Source of the DNA: Pedobacter roseus
GTDB lineage: Bacteria; Bacteroidota; Bacteroidia; Sphingobacteriales; Sphingobacteriaceae
NCBI RefSeq assembly: GCF_014395225.1
Contig: NZ_CP060723.1
Location: forward strand, 1,302,001 to 1,366,000
DNA length: 64,000 bases
Direction of reading: 5' to 3'
A program made the translations under genes and the position numbers. Each line of letters opens with the position of its first letter. Position 1 is the first letter of the stretch. Below, piece by piece: positions 43,401 through 52,548 of this stretch. The notes below the pieces were generated by a model. That model made no database searches. It was given only the letters and a program-made list of their open reading frames with translations, and was not told the origin of the DNA.

Positions 43401-46240
43401 AAAGTTGGTGTTGTTGCGTTTTTGGCCTGGTCGATGCCTTTTTGCCAGTTTGCTTTCATCATTCCGGCCTGAGAGTGGTTGTGCTCAGAAATACCGAGGA
43501 AATCCAGGTTCATCGATTTCTTTGCGAACTCGTAATCATCAACAGGGATTTTGGTTTTATCATCCTGGTTACCGTCCGAATAACTACTGTGACTGTGTAA
43601 GTTGCCATAATAGAAATTCAATTTATTTACATCAAGGATACTGGTTTTGTGCTGCCCCACAAGCGGGTTTGTGGTCAGGTACAATGGCCCACCGGTACAA
43701 TTGCTGTTTACCGAAAAGATAAAGAAGTAATATTGGGTGTTTTGTGTAAGTCCGTATCTGGTAAAGCTGGTACCGGCACCGCTTTTTACAACAATACCAC
43801 CGCCCAGGTTGTCGCCTACGTTATAAACGGTTTGGTCGGCTGGCAAAGCAGTAAGTGTTGGTTTGGTAGCCATTACCACCAGGTAATCGTCGGCATTGGT
43901 TGCCGCTGCATAAGAGGCCTGCACAAAGTTGTGGTTGGCATTGGTTACCACAAAATTTTGTGGCTGACTGGCTGGTTTTACACAAGGCAGGAGCGTTTTG
44001 GTGGTTTCGCTTGCAATAAGTGCACTGGTTAAATATTTAGGACCACCAAGACAGGAAGTATTGTTTAGGGCATAAATAAAATAATAGTATTTAGTAGCGC
44101 TTGTTAAACCCGTATTGTTAAAGGCTGGCGTGGCCTGGCGCGCCACTACCACACCGCCGCCCAATGCAGTACCTACTGCGTAGGTTGTTCCATCCGTGGG
44201 GTTAACAGAAAGTGTACTGTTTAAACTTCTGATGATGAGGTATTCTGTCGCATCATCTGATTTGTTGAAGGTAAACGAAATGCTGTTTGTTGTGGTATTG
44301 GTAAACTGTGCATTGCCTGGCACAATGGTTGGTGCGGCACAGTTAGGCAGGTTTGGTGGGAAATGAACGCCAAGTTTATTTGCGTCATCATCATCTACTG
44401 CATCTTTTACAATATCTACGGTTAATCTTGTCCAGTCGTCGGCTATAAAGGTTGAGCTCGCCGATGCAACGTCAAGGTGCCTTACATAAGAAACATCTTT
44501 CGCGTTTACATCCTGGCCAAAAGCATCGATAATGTTGTTGTTGGCATCTAAAAGTGCTACGCCATCGTTACCGTTAAAGTTAATTACAGTATTGCTTGAT
44601 TCGGCTGCACTTGCAGCGGTCAGGTATGGGATTTCTTCTGGTGAATTGTTGGTATTTCCGATCAGCACGGTTCCCCTGGCCGGAATGGTTACCGTTAAGT
44701 TATACACCTGCGAAGGTGCCCCGGTGATATTGATATTGCCTGCATCGCCCGAAATGTTCCATAAACCCAGTTTCAGCTGTGGGGTAGAGGTATTAACCGG
44801 GCTGTTGCTTAAGTTGGTCAGTTCTATCCATTTGTTTACGCCCGAGCCTTCGTAATACTGGCTGATGATAATGGTAGGTGGCGCAAAAGTGGTGATGTTA
44901 AATGATACAGCAGCGGTTTGCAGGTTAGGCAAGGTGGCATTATCTTCTGCCACTACATATAGTTTATAAGCTGTTGAGGCGGTTAAACCTGTTATACCTG
45001 CGGCTGCATCTGTATTGGCAACATTGTTAAGCAAACCTGATTTTAGTGCTGCCGTATTTGATCCATCGAGGCCGGCCTTTACCTGTGCAGGGCCTGGTGC
45101 CTGTGCAGTGGCTGCTACTAAAACGTAATAAGTTTTACCAGCCTCGTTAATATTGCTGCTTAAGTTAAACGAAGTGGTACCAATACCTGTTACTGCAGGC
45201 GAATTTGCGGCAAAAACAGGTGGTGTAACATCTACTAAAGGAAGTGTGGTTACATTTAAAAGTGATACGGTGCTTTGTACATTCGGCGTGGTGGCCACAT
45301 CTTCTGCTACCACATACACCGCATAACTTGTTGCTGCTGTTAATCCGGTAACCGAAGCACTCACATCGGTATTGGCCACATTGGTTAATGAACCCGATTT
45401 AATGGCTGCGGTACCGCTTCCGTTTAAGCCGGCTTTTACCTGTGCAGGTGTTGGCGCGGGGCTGCCTGATGCAGTAACTACATAATAGGTTTTGCCAGCC
45501 TCGTCGATATTATGGGTAAGGCTAAAAGCTGTTGAGGTAATATTGGAGGTTTTTGGGTAGGTAGCGGCGTTTACGGGCGGCGTGTTATCAGTAGCAGAAA
45601 CTGCAGATCCTGAAACCGAAACGTCATCAATACTAAATGTACCTCCGGCGGCCTCGGCATTGTAACCATAAAAGCGGAAAGTTGTTGCGGTAGCAATGCT
45701 GGTGAAACCTGTTAAGGTAATGGTACTGCCCACCTCGGCAGCTGTTGCAATGTCAATTACCTGGAATACATTTCCGGATACGACCTGTAAATCTGCATTG
45801 GCAGGTGATATGGTTGCCGGCAAGTTGGCTGCATAACCATCCTTGCTCGAACGGACACTATATTGCCTGATCCCGGTTGCTGAGCGCTGTACTGAAAACT
45901 TAATTCCGGTGATGTTTAAGGTGTACCCCGAAGCTGGCGTAATGGTAACTTCGTAGTATTTGGTTAAATCTATTCCGCCGGTAAAAACATCACTGCCATT
46001 GGTTGCACCAGTAGGCTGGCTGGTAAAAGAGAACCTGCCACTTGCGTTTGGATTGGTAGATACAGCTCCATTTGCGGTAAAAGAACCAAAGGTAACCCCC
46101 GTTGCGGTGGGTACAGTGGTTGGATCAGTTTTACCTGTGGTGTTAGAAACACTACTGAAATTGTAGGTTCCGTTAAAACTTTGGGCAAATAGTGAAGTTG
46201 CCAAAAGCATTGTAAAACATAATAGTAAAAGTTTTTTCAT
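40484..46240 (-). CDS. Giant secreted multidomain protein: LTD, PHP domain, MBG, Ig-like repeats, CHU_C sorting domain
   Basis: The 1918-residue protein has a signal peptide (1-20). The rest, in order, appears to be a beta-rich N-terminal module (20-215), two repeats with TNVANTDVSASVTGLTAATSY-like sequence, a lamin-tail domain (about 455-600, IISQYYEGSGVNKWIELTN), and fibronectin-like regions. A PHP phosphoesterase-like domain follows (about 877-1110) with YGNLHSHSSYSDG (His882, His884), ISEHNHS, LAHP and IDHDNH metal-ligand motifs. Then come MBG-type repeats (about 1225-1395), several PKD/Ig-like repeats with APYTFTYNINGG, and a C-terminal gliding/CHU_C domain (VTPNGDGYNDKF, 1832-1918) for type IX export. 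It is probably a secreted or surface enzyme on an unknown phosphorylated substrate. Confidence 0.88.
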   Translation of the reverse strand: MKKLLLLCFTMLLATSLFAQSFNGTYNFSSVSNTTGKTDPTTVPTATGVTFGSFTANGAVSTNPNASGRFSFTSQPTGATNGSDVFTGGIDLTKYYEVTITPASGYTLNITGIKFSVQRSATGIRQYSVRSSKDGYAANLPATISPANADLQVVSGNVFQVIDIATAAEVGSTITLTGFTSIATATTFRFYGYNAEAAGGTFSIDDVSVSGSAVSATDNTPPVNAATYPKTSNITSTAFSLTHNIDEAGKTYYVVTASGSPAPTPAQVKAGLNGSGTAAIKSGSLTNVANTDVSASVTGLTAATSYAVYVVAEDVATTPNVQSTVSLLNVTTLPLVDVTPPVFAANSPAVTGIGTTSFNLSSNINEAGKTYYVLVAATAQAPGPAQVKAGLDGSNTAALKSGLLNNVANTDAAAGITGLTASTAYKLYVVAEDNATLPNLQTAAVSFNITTFAPPTIIISQYYEGSGVNKWIELTNLSNSPVNTSTPQLKLGLWNISGDAGNINITGAPSQVYNLTVTIPARGTVLIGNTNNSPEEIPYLTAASAAESSNTVINFNGNDGVALLDANNNIIDAFGQDVNAKDVSYVRHLDVASASSTFIADDWTRLTVDIVKDAVDDDDANKLGVHFPPNLPNCAAPTIVPGNAQFTNTTTNSISFTFNKSDDATEYLIIRSLNSTLSVNPTDGTTYAVGTALGGGVVVARQATPAFNNTGLTSATKYYYFIYALNNTSCLGGPKYLTSALIASETTKTLLPCVKPASQPQNFVVTNANHNFVQASYAAATNADDYLVVMATKPTLTALPADQTVYNVGDNLGGGIVVKSGAGTSFTRYGLTQNTQYYFFIFSVNSNCTGGPLYLTTNPLVGQHKTSILDVNKLNFYYGNLHSHSSYSDGNQDDKTKIPVDDYEFAKKSMNLDFLGISEHNHSQAGMMKANWQKGIDQAKNATTPTFLALHGMEWGVISGGGHVIVYGIDSLVGWENDNYDIFVPKNTYTGNTGLFRIINRHGLNAVATLAHPNTTDYNNLVANYDISADSAIVGTALESGPATSKNITYSDPASSMSYLSYYNRMLAKGYHLGATIDHDNHNLTFGRHTKARLVVLSPALTENDILDAVKKMRFYASEDSAAKVLFTINKQPVGSVFTVAGAPQIEVTSKTTKDVTSIKLMYGEPGTGVNPTELLTSATGQLTYSHTTLANLKTGYYYADIVESDGSRIITSPIWYTRDDAVVKKDQQITFTATKTVTYGDPDFDAGATSDNTSINIVYTSSNTNVAKISNNDIQIVGAGTATITATQPGDAFYNEASKQLILTVAPKPINVKADAKIKVEGTSDPVFTYTATPALLGTDVFTGALTRDAGETPGDFAIKVGTLAINPNYAINYTAASLHIYAKPVAALSGNISIPVNTTAPVITFTATAGTAPFTFTYNINGGASQTLTSVTNTATVTAPSNTVATFVYTVTSITDAYSTQPQNISTTVKINPIPVAGIAGTTALCLNAAAPTVTFTGGNGTGPYVFTYNINGGASQTVSTTGTNTTATVTAPANVAGTFNYNLLNVSDVNAGQAQSGTATITVRTLATASISGSTAVPNLAPAPNITFTGANGTAPYTFTYNINGGASRTVTSTGNTATVSAPTSAVGTFVYNLVSVADVNCGQPQTGSATVTVRPLPMATIAGTTSVCNFGSSPNITFTGSVGTAPYTFTYTVNGGSNRTVTTNSTTATVSVPTNAAGTFTYTLVSVADAYASQTQTGTATVTVNAIPVVSISSNKGLSISKGDAIILTATGGTQYSWSGSDVVSGQNTPALTIRPKQSGTYRVTVTNASGCVSDQTIAITVIDDYKLEASTVVTPNGDGYNDKFIVKNIDYYPNNTLKIFDKAGRILYTKHTYTNDWDGTINGSPLSEGTYYYIIDLGNGIGTFKGYINIIRD

Positions 46241-46680
46241 ATAATTTGTTTAGGGATATGAAATGATGATTAATCTTTGTGAATAAGTTAGTGAAGCGGA
46301 TTAAGGATAACTGCCTGAGTTTTCGGGAACGGTCCCGCGAGGATTCGAATGATTAGAAGTAAAGTTTTGCCATACAGAATAATAAGGATTGTAATTAGAA
46401 GATTTTTGATCATTCAGCGCAAACCATCACTATAGGGTAAATACTCATAGTAATTATGCGAAAATCATTTGCCTGACAAAGATTTTTTAACCGGAAAGCT
46501 TTATTGGAGTAATTGTAGCGCCATATAGAATGATTAGGTTACGAAAATAGGTGTAGAATGTTAATTCAACATTAGAATGAAGTTAATTTTAGTTGTTTGT
46601 TTTGTTAAAAGCTTGTGGAGTACGGTATTAAAAATATAAATTTATATATTTCTTTGATATTTAGATGGGATGTTGATAAA
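46241..46680. other. Leader of the giant secreted protein gene, no gene seen
   Basis: About 440 AT-rich bases with no credible ORF. It includes GTCCCGCGAGGATTCGAATG near 46325, which superficially resembles a tRNA T-arm but lacks the rest of a tRNA. Confidence 0.4.
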
Positions 46681-46779
46681 TTTTAGGCGAGGGGCGCGTT
46701 GGGTCGTCATCTCGACCGTAGTGTTCCGAAGGAACTCCTTTTGGGGATAGATCTTTGTGCTTTCCATAAACATATTTCG

Positions 46780-47144
46780 TCATCCGATAGCTATCGCTAT
46801 TCTTTACCCGTTGCTCTGGCTTGCCTCGGCTACCGATGAAAAATCGGCACAGGTCAACCGCCGCCGAGGGGCTCTTACTTTTGGCTTGATCCAAAAGGAA
46901 CAAACCTGAGCGTAGCGAAAGCATGACTACCTATAAAAACAACAACAAACAAGTCATAACTGAAAGGCTTGCATCGTTTTTTGTAAAAACCTACGGAAAT
47001 CTTAATTGTGGCAGTATCGAGGCTCTTGGCCTAGGTTATCCCAGCACGCCCGCTTGATCCTGCCTTAGGTTGTGGGGTTATTAGGGGAACTGCAAAGATT
47101 TTCGTGCTTTTCCGGCGGAAATCTGCGAGGCCGGATAGCAGGGT
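46780..47144 (+). repeat. Structured repeat copy with insertions and type B 3' module
   Basis: P1 is split by inserted sequence containing CCGATGAAAAATCGG (46833-46847). P2 is CTTTTGG 46878-46884 with CCAAAAG 46891-46897 around the unchanged loop CTTGAT 46885-46890. The usual partner ATCAAGG is missing because about 60 nt with a CTGAGCGTAGCGAAAGC stretch stands at that place. The type B module follows from 46979. It is a decayed copy. Confidence 0.6.
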
Positions 47145-47217
47145 GCATATTGCAGGATGCTGTAATTTGTTTTTCAAGTCCTTCCCTTTCAGGGGAAAGG
47201 TGCCGATAGGCGGATAG
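47145..47217 (+). repeat. Terminal module of the structured repeat, copy 3
   Basis: GCATATTGCAGGATGCTGTA, a CCTTCCC/GGGGAAAGG hairpin and GGCGGATAG again follow the repeat, ending 18 nt before the end of the Sua5-type gene. Confidence 0.65.
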
Positions 47218-47234
47218 GGGGGTTAAGGCGCTCG

Positions 47235-47855
47235 CTACAAATACTCTTCAATATTTCCTTTCCCTTCACGGATCACTTCAAACTCACCTGTCGTGCAATC
47301 AATCACGGTTGAGGCTTCATTGTCGCCATAACCACCGTCAATGATCAGGTCAACCAGGTCTTCGTATTTCTCGTGGATTAATTCCGGATCAGTAGAATAT
47401 TCGATTACATCATCATCGTCTTTTATCGAGGTAGACAGGATGGGGTTGCCCAGTTCCTTTACAATACAGCGTGCAATGTTGTTATCGGGCACACGGATAC
47501 CGACTGTTTTTTTATTGGAACTTAATAATTTGGGTACATTGTTATTGGCGTTAAAAATAAACGTAAACGGACCCGGTAAGGCTTTTTTTAACACCCTGAA
47601 GGTAGTATTGTCAATAGGTTTAATGTAATCAGAAATGTGTTTTAAATCGTGACAGATGAAAGAGAAATTTGCCTTTTCGGGTTTGATACCACGTATCCTG
47701 CAGATTTTTTCGATGGCTTTCGGATTGGTAATGTCGCAGCCCAAACCATAAATCGTATCCGTTGGATAGATGATCAGGCCACCTTTTTTCAGCACTTCAA
47801 CAACTTGTTCAATGGCCCTTTCGTTTGGGTTTTCCGGATAAATCTTAATAAGCAT
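47235..47855 (-). CDS. L-threonylcarbamoyladenylate synthase (Sua5/YrdC/YciO)
   Basis: The 206-residue YrdC-fold protein makes threonylcarbamoyl-AMP from threonine, bicarbonate and ATP for t6A37 modification of ANN-decoding tRNAs. The opening VVEVLKKGGLIIYPTDTIYG with LGCDITNPKAIEKICRIRG is the substrate-site signature, and VGIRVPDN plus ILSTSIK are the ATP-side motifs. There is no C-terminal Sua5 domain, so it is of the short type; a paralogous YciO role is possible because the subfamilies are hard to separate by eye. It diverges from yefM, with the yefM promoter between. Confidence 0.88.
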   Translation of the reverse strand: MLIKIYPENPNERAIEQVVEVLKKGGLIIYPTDTIYGLGCDITNPKAIEKICRIRGIKPEKANFSFICHDLKHISDYIKPIDNTTFRVLKKALPGPFTFIFNANNNVPKLLSSNKKTVGIRVPDNNIARCIVKELGNPILSTSIKDDDDVIEYSTDPELIHEKYEDLVDLIIDGGYGDNEASTVIDCTTGEFEVIREGKGNIEEYL

Positions 47856-47920
47856 AGCGTAAAAATAACAATTTAATGCGTTTGTTGTTTAAATAACATT
47901 AATCATAAACGTTCTAAATA

Positions 47921-47938
47921 TGTACAAATAATTGTACA
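47921..47938. promoter_or_regulatory. YefM operator palindrome
   Basis: TGTACAAATAATTGTACA is an inverted repeat with 7-bp arms around a 4-nt centre. TGTACA is the known core recognised by the E. coli YefM-YoeB complex. It overlaps the promoter -33 element (47932-47934), so binding would block transcription. Confidence 0.7.
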
Positions 47939-47962
47939 GGTTTTTTATTATCTTTAATTTTG
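47932..47962 (+). promoter_or_regulatory. Promoter of yefM-yoeB
   Basis: TTG at 47932-47934, 20 nt, TAATTTTG at 47955-47962. The yefM ATG is at 47982, so the leader is short. It overlaps the TGTACA operator. Confidence 0.65.
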
Positions 47963-47981
47963 AAGATTATAAACGAGTATT

Positions 47982-48239
47982 ATGGAAATCACAAATTATA
48001 CCTCATTCAGGCAAAGTTTAAAGTCTTATTTAGATAAGGTTTTCACTAATCATACCCCTTTATTTGTTACCCGGGCAAAAGGAGAAGACGTTGTTGTGCT
48101 ATCAAAAGCAGATTATGATAGCATGCAGGAAACTTTTTATCTGTTAAAAAGCCCAAAAAATGCAATGAGGCTTGAGCAGGGACTAAAAGATTATGAGGAT
48201 GGTTTAGCTAAGGAAAAAGATTTGATCGATAATGATTAA
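47982..48239 (+). CDS. yefM: YefM-type antitoxin
   Basis: The 85-residue protein has the Phd/YefM N-terminal dimer and DNA-binding domain (MEITNYTSFRQSLKSYLDKV, VTRAKGEDVVVLSKADYDSM) and an acidic, flexible C-terminus (YEDGLAKEKDLIDND) that wraps the toxin. It should neutralise YoeB and repress its own operon through the TGTACA palindrome upstream. Its last codons overlap the toxin start by 8 nt (ATGATTAA), the usual way of keeping antitoxin ahead of toxin. Confidence 0.93.
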   Translation: MEITNYTSFRQSLKSYLDKVFTNHTPLFVTRAKGEDVVVLSKADYDSMQETFYLLKSPKNAMRLEQGLKDYEDGLAKEKDLIDND

Positions 48240-48486
48240 ATTGTTTCTTGATGGTGCATGGGAGGATTGTCTCTATTGGCAATTGGTTGATAAATCAGTA
48301 CTCAAGAAAATAAACGCCCTCATAAAAGAAATCGAACGTACGCCTTTTGAAGGAACCGGGAAACCGGAGCCACTGAAACATCAATACTCCGGATGGTGGT
48401 CGAGAAGGATTAATTTAGAACACAGACTCGTTTACAAGGTAGAAGATAACAAAATTATCCTTCTACAGTGCAGATATCATACTTAA
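48232..48486 (+). CDS. yoeB: YoeB-type mRNA endonuclease toxin
   Basis: The 84-residue toxin belongs to the RelE/YoeB superfamily and cuts mRNA in the ribosomal A site. Visible family residues are PFEGTGKPEPLKH (catalytic Glu in the EPLKH stretch), WWSRRINLEHRLVYKV with the arginine, and the C-terminal CRYHT with the terminal His-Thr pair. The length is the same as E. coli YoeB, so it looks active. It lies 11 nt before a GltB-like gene in the same direction. Confidence 0.94.
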   Translation: MIKLFLDGAWEDCLYWQLVDKSVLKKINALIKEIERTPFEGTGKPEPLKHQYSGWWSRRINLEHRLVYKVEDNKIILLQCRYHT

Positions 48487-48496
48487 CAATAACAAC

Positions 48497-50157
48497 ATGA
48501 GAAAAGCTTTTGTCGCAATTGCTGCATTTTTAATTGCCCTAACCATTATGCTGGGCTTGTACCATCCTTTTTTATGGTGGACATTCATCTTCACCGGTCC
48601 ATTTGTATTGCTTGGAATTTACGATTTATACCAGCCCAAACACAGTATCGTTAGAAACTACCCCGTATTTGGGCGTTTAAGGTATTTTATGGAAGAGTTG
48701 AGGCCGAAAGTGTATCAATATTTCGTAGAAAGCGATACCAACGGTACACCTTATAACAGGTTAAACCGTTCATTAATTTATCAACGTGCTAAAAAAGACA
48801 ACGATACCATTCCTTTCGGAACGCAGTTAAACGTGTACGATAATGGTTACGAGTGGTTGAGCCATAGCATTGCCGCCATTTCGCACCACGAGTTAAATTT
48901 AGATCCCCGCGTTACGGTAGGCGGACCAGATTGTAAAAAACCTTATTCGGCCAGTATTTATAATATATCGGCCATGAGCTTTGGTTCATTAAGCCAGAAT
49001 GCCATTTTAGCTTTAAATGGTGGTGCCAAAATGGGAAATTTCGCACATAATACAGGTGAAGGAGGTATCAGCGATTATCACCGTCAGCCGGGTGGCGATT
49101 TAATCTGGCAGATTGGTACCGGTTATTTCGGTTGCCGTAATGCCGATGGAACTTTTAATTACGATGCTTATGCCGAAAGGGCAAAAACTGATCAGGTAAA
49201 AATGATCGAGATTAAACTTTCGCAAGGTGCTAAACCTGGTCATGGCGGGATGTTGCCGGCTAAAAAAGTAACACCAGAAGTGGCGAGGATCCGTTTGGTG
49301 CCCGAAGGTAAAGATGTATTGTCGCCACCTGCACACTCTGCTTTTAATACACCAATCGGTTTGTTGGAATTTGTTAAAAAACTCCGCGATTTATCTGATG
49401 GCAAACCGGTAGGATTTAAATTGTGTATCGGCCGTAAAAGCGAATTTTACGCCATCTGCAAAGCCATGATCGAAACTAAAATTTACCCTGATTTTATTAC
49501 CGTTGATGGTGGCGAGGGTGGAACAGGTGCTGCCCCACAGGAGTTCTCCAACTCAGTAGGTATGCCTTTGCGCGAAGGGGTGGCTTTTGTTTATGATGTA
49601 TTAAATGGCTTCGACTTAAAAAAACACATTAAAATTATTGCCTCAGGTAAAGTGGCTACAGGTTTTGATCTGGTTAAAAACATTGCCCTTGGTGCTGATA
49701 TGTGTAATGCCGCCGCGGGATGATGTTCGCTTTGGGGTGTATCCAGGCTTTAGAATGTAACAGCAATACCTGCCCAACGGGTGTGGCCACACAAGATCAG
49801 AGTTTAATGAAAGGGCTTGTGGTAGAAGATAAAACCGTGCGTGTGAAGAACTTCCATAATTTAACGGTAGCCAGCGCGGTTGAGTTATTGGGCGCTGCTG
49901 GTTTAAGGGAAACACATCAGTTAAGCCGTGCTTATATCAACAGGCGGGTGAGCCCGAGTGTAATGCAGAGTTATTTAGAGAGTTTTCCATATATTCCGGC
50001 AGGCAGTTTGTTGCAAACGCCTTATCCAACCCGTTACGAACTGGGCATGGCATTGAGTACTTCGGCCAGTTTTGCCCCAACCGATTATAAAGTTTCGGCG
50101 GTAGATTATGCACATGCTAATCCGTATAGCGATACCATGCACGATGATGGAAGATAG
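48497..50157 (+). pseudogene. FMN-binding glutamate synthase-like gene with a single-base frameshift
   Basis: Two frames, 48497-49723 (408 residues) and 49720-50157 (145 residues), together make one GltB-domain protein. The first has an N-terminal membrane segment pair (AFVAIAAFLIALTIMLGLYH) and the FMN/glutamate-synthase barrel (ISAMSFGSLSQNA, GEGGISDYHRQPGGDL, VDGGEGGTGAAP). It breaks at GADMCNAA, where the family continues RGMMFALGCIQALECNSNTC with the iron-sulfur cysteines, found in the second frame. Adding one C in GCCGCCGCGGG (about 49708-49718) restores a 553-residue protein. This is either a real recent mutation or a sequencing error; everything else is intact. Confidence 0.85.
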
Positions 50158-50193
50158 TTAATAAACTTCGGAAGTCTTTCCAGATAGTAAATG

Positions 50194-50218
50194 AAGTCAA
50201 GTTTTTAAAACTTGACCT
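50194..50218 (+). terminator. Hairpin after the GltB-like gene
   Basis: GTCAAGTTTTTAAAACTTGAC at 50196-50216 is a near-perfect palindrome 38 nt after the stop, followed by CTCTTTG. A close relative (50789-50821) serves the opposite gene asnS, so the gap between the two convergent genes is bracketed by matching terminators. Confidence 0.6.
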
Positions 50219-50265
50219 CTTTGTTATAAAGTTTTTTTTAGAAAAGCAGGTGCAGTAGTGCTTGG

Positions 50266-50788
50266 GTGTGTTCAGTCCTGCTTTTCATTCCAAGTCCGCA
50301 CTCGTTCCTCGTTTGCGTGCTTTTCATTTCAATCAGGTTTAGGTGGACAGAACAGAAGGAAGATCAATGTTTAAATCACCAAACGTTCCTACGGAACGAA
50401 ACCGCTAATTGGGCAATTGGCGGTTCTACCCACCAGCCGTCCCGACGGGACGACTAGCGAATAATGTTTTAATCATAAATGTTTAATAGAAACGAAACAG
50501 CTAGGCAGATGAGAATCTTAAAGCACACGATAGTATCAATCGTAGTAAGATTGCTTCCTCGGCTGAAAAGCCTCCTCGTAATGACGCCCCTCTTTAATAT
50601 CTGTCAATAGTGGAGATTAGTTTTTTAGCCAAAAACAAAGGATTTGGATGGCAGGTTAAGATAAATCGCCATCTCGACTATAGTGGAGAGATCTTTTAAT
50701 ATAGGCCAAAGATCTCTCTATGGTCGAGATGACGCCGATTTTTAGATCTGTCATTAGAGATAACTTATAGAGTTTTTTTGGCACAAAA
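50266..50788. repeat. Convergent gap with decayed palindromic repeats
   Basis: The stretch holds ACGTTCCTACGGAACG, CCGTCCCGACGGGACGAC, part of the GATTGCTTCCTCGGCTG repeat (about 50548-50586), and a self-complementary pair around 50671-50732 where TCTCGACTATAGTGGAGAGA is echoed inverted by TCTCTCTATGGTCGAGATGA. No gene is supported; the 63-codon frame at 50266 has no protein-like features. Confidence 0.5.
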
Positions 50789-50821
50789 AAAGAAGTCAAG
50801 TTTTTAAAACTTAACTTCTTT
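50789..50821 (-). terminator. Terminator of asnS
   Basis: AAAGAAGTCAAGTTTT pairs with AAAACTTAACTTCTTT (one mismatch) 30 nt past the asnS stop on the minus strand. Confidence 0.65.
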
Positions 50822-50850
50822 GATAATGGATTATTTGTTTTTCCTAAACC

Positions 50851-52299
50851 CTAAAACTCTGCGTTTTTCGGGAACCTTGGGAAAGCAATTACATCACGGA
50901 TGTTGGTCATTCCGGTTACAAACAATACCAAACGTTCGAAACCTAAACCGAAACCAGCATGTGGTGCAGTACCAAAACGGCGGGTATCTAAATACCACCA
51001 AAGTTCGTCCTGAGGAATATTTAAATCTTCCATACGTTTGGTTAAGCGGTCTAAACGCTCCTCACGCTGCGATCCACCGATCATTTCGCCAATGCCTGGG
51101 AACAAGATGTCCATTGCGGCAACGGTTTGTCTGCCTTCTGCATCCGGCTCATTCTGACGCATGTAGAACGACTTAATATCAGCTGGGTAATCCGTTAAAA
51201 TTACCGGTTTTTTAAAGTGTTTCTCTACCAGGAAACGCTCATGTTCACTTTGTAAATCAGCTCCCCACTCATCAATCAGGTATTTAAACTGTTTCTTTTG
51301 GTTCGGCTTCGAAGATTTTAAAATTCTGATGGCTTCTGTATAAGTTAAACGCTCAAAATCGTTTGCCAAACAGAAATCCAGTTTTTCCAACAAGCTGAAT
51401 TCGCTGCGTTCGTTCTGCGGTTTTTGTTTATCTTCTTCCGCTAAACGGCTGTTTAAAAATTCTAATTCATCCTTGCAGTTGTCTAAAGCATATTTAATCA
51501 CATACTTCATCATGTCTTCTGCAAGCTGCATGTTATCTTCTAAATCGGCAAAAGCAAATTCGGGTTCAATCATCCAGAACTCCGCCAGGTGACGTGTAGT
51601 ATTCGAATTTTCAGCCCTGAAAGTAGGTCCGAAAGTATAAATCTTACCAAATGCCATGGCTGCTAATTCACCTTCTAACTGTCCCGATACCGTTAAGTTG
51701 GTGGCACGGGCAAAGAAATCCTGTGAGAAATCTACTTTACCATCCTCATTACGTGGCGTATTGTCGAAATCTAAAGTAGTTACTTTAAACATTTCGCCTG
51801 CACCTTCTGCATCACTAGCCGTAATAATAGGGGTGTGCATGTACACAAAACCACGTTCGTTGTAAAACTGGTGAATGGCAAAAGCCAAGGCGTGGCGCAC
51901 TTTAAAAACGGCGTTAAAAGTATTGGTGCGGAAACGCAGGTGTGCAATTTCGCGTAAAAACTCTAAACTGTGTTTTTTAGGCTGCAAAGGAAATTTTTCA
52001 GGATCACTATCACCCAAAATTTCTAAACTGGTAGCTTTAACCTCAACAGATTGCCCTTTTCCAAGCGATTCGATCAATTTACCAGTTGCCGAAATGGCTG
52101 CGCCAGTTGTTATTCTTTTTAACAGCTCATCAGGTAAATTATTAAAATCGATTACAACCTGGATATTGCTCATGCAAGACCCGTCATTTAAGGCAATAAA
52201 CTGATTATTACGGAAGGTTCTAACCCATCCCATAACCGTTACTTCTGTGTCAAATGCTGTCGACTTTAATAAATCTTTAATTTGCTGTCTCTTAATCAT
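50851..52299 (-). CDS. asnS: Asparaginyl-tRNA synthetase
   Basis: AsnRS attaches asparagine to tRNA-Asn in the cytoplasm. The 482-residue class IIb enzyme has the N-terminal OB-fold anticodon domain ([20 protein letters not shown]), motif 2 with [22 protein letters not shown], and motif 3 [21 protein letters not shown] at the end. The length and layout are normal. Upstream on the minus strand a TAAATTTG -7-like box (52320-52327) lies about 20 nt before the start codon. A perfect terminator follows. Confidence 0.97.
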   Translation of the reverse strand: MIKRQQIKDLLKSTAFDTEVTVMGWVRTFRNNQFIALNDGSCMSNIQVVIDFNNLPDELLKRITTGAAISATGKLIESLGKGQSVEVKATSLEILGDSDPEKFPLQPKKHSLEFLREIAHLRFRTNTFNAVFKVRHALAFAIHQFYNERGFVYMHTPIITASDAEGAGEMFKVTTLDFDNTPRNEDGKVDFSQDFFARATNLTVSGQLEGELAAMAFGKIYTFGPTFRAENSNTTRHLAEFWMIEPEFAFADLEDNMQLAEDMMKYVIKYALDNCKDELEFLNSRLAEEDKQKPQNERSEFSLLEKLDFCLANDFERLTYTEAIRILKSSKPNQKKQFKYLIDEWGADLQSEHERFLVEKHFKKPVILTDYPADIKSFYMRQNEPDAEGRQTVAAMDILFPGIGEMIGGSQREERLDRLTKRMEDLNIPQDELWWYLDTRRFGTAPHAGFGLGFERLVLFVTGMTNIRDVIAFPRFPKNAEF

Positions 52300-52319
52300 A
52301 TTGTTATTTGTAAAAGGCG

Positions 52320-52327
52320 CAAATTTA
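52320..52327 (-). promoter_or_regulatory. -7 box of asnS
   Basis: On the minus strand the bases read TAAATTTG, a match to TAnnTTTG, 20 nt before the ATG. A TTG at the expected -33 distance is not obvious. Confidence 0.4.
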
Positions 52328-52341
52328 GAAAAAAAAATGTA

Positions 52342-52432
52342 TCAGTTAACAGTTTTCGGTTTTCAGTAGGCAGTTTTTTAGCAGGCGGTCAGTCCTAACT
52401 GTTAACTGCCAACTGAAAACTGCCTGCTGCTG
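52342..52432. repeat. Inverted word repeat between asnS and the MutS-like gene
   Basis: CAGTTAACAGTTTTCGG and TTTTCAGTAGGCAG return inverted as AACTGTTAACTGCC, AACTGAAAACTGCCTGC. The two halves can form a long imperfect stem. It is another member of the word-repeat spacers. Confidence 0.55.
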
Positions 52433-52548
52433 ATGAAATCTTATCCTCAAATGATTTTAATATCAAATTAATTTTGCCATATTCAATCTGTATTTGAATT
52501 AAAGTTTTAGTTGATTTTTTGACCTGCTTTTAATGTTAAAGATAGCGC

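Noticed and set aside
46325..46345. tRNA T-arm-like GATTCGAAT
   Set aside because: No acceptor, D or anticodon arms could be folded around it. No tRNA is recognised in the window.
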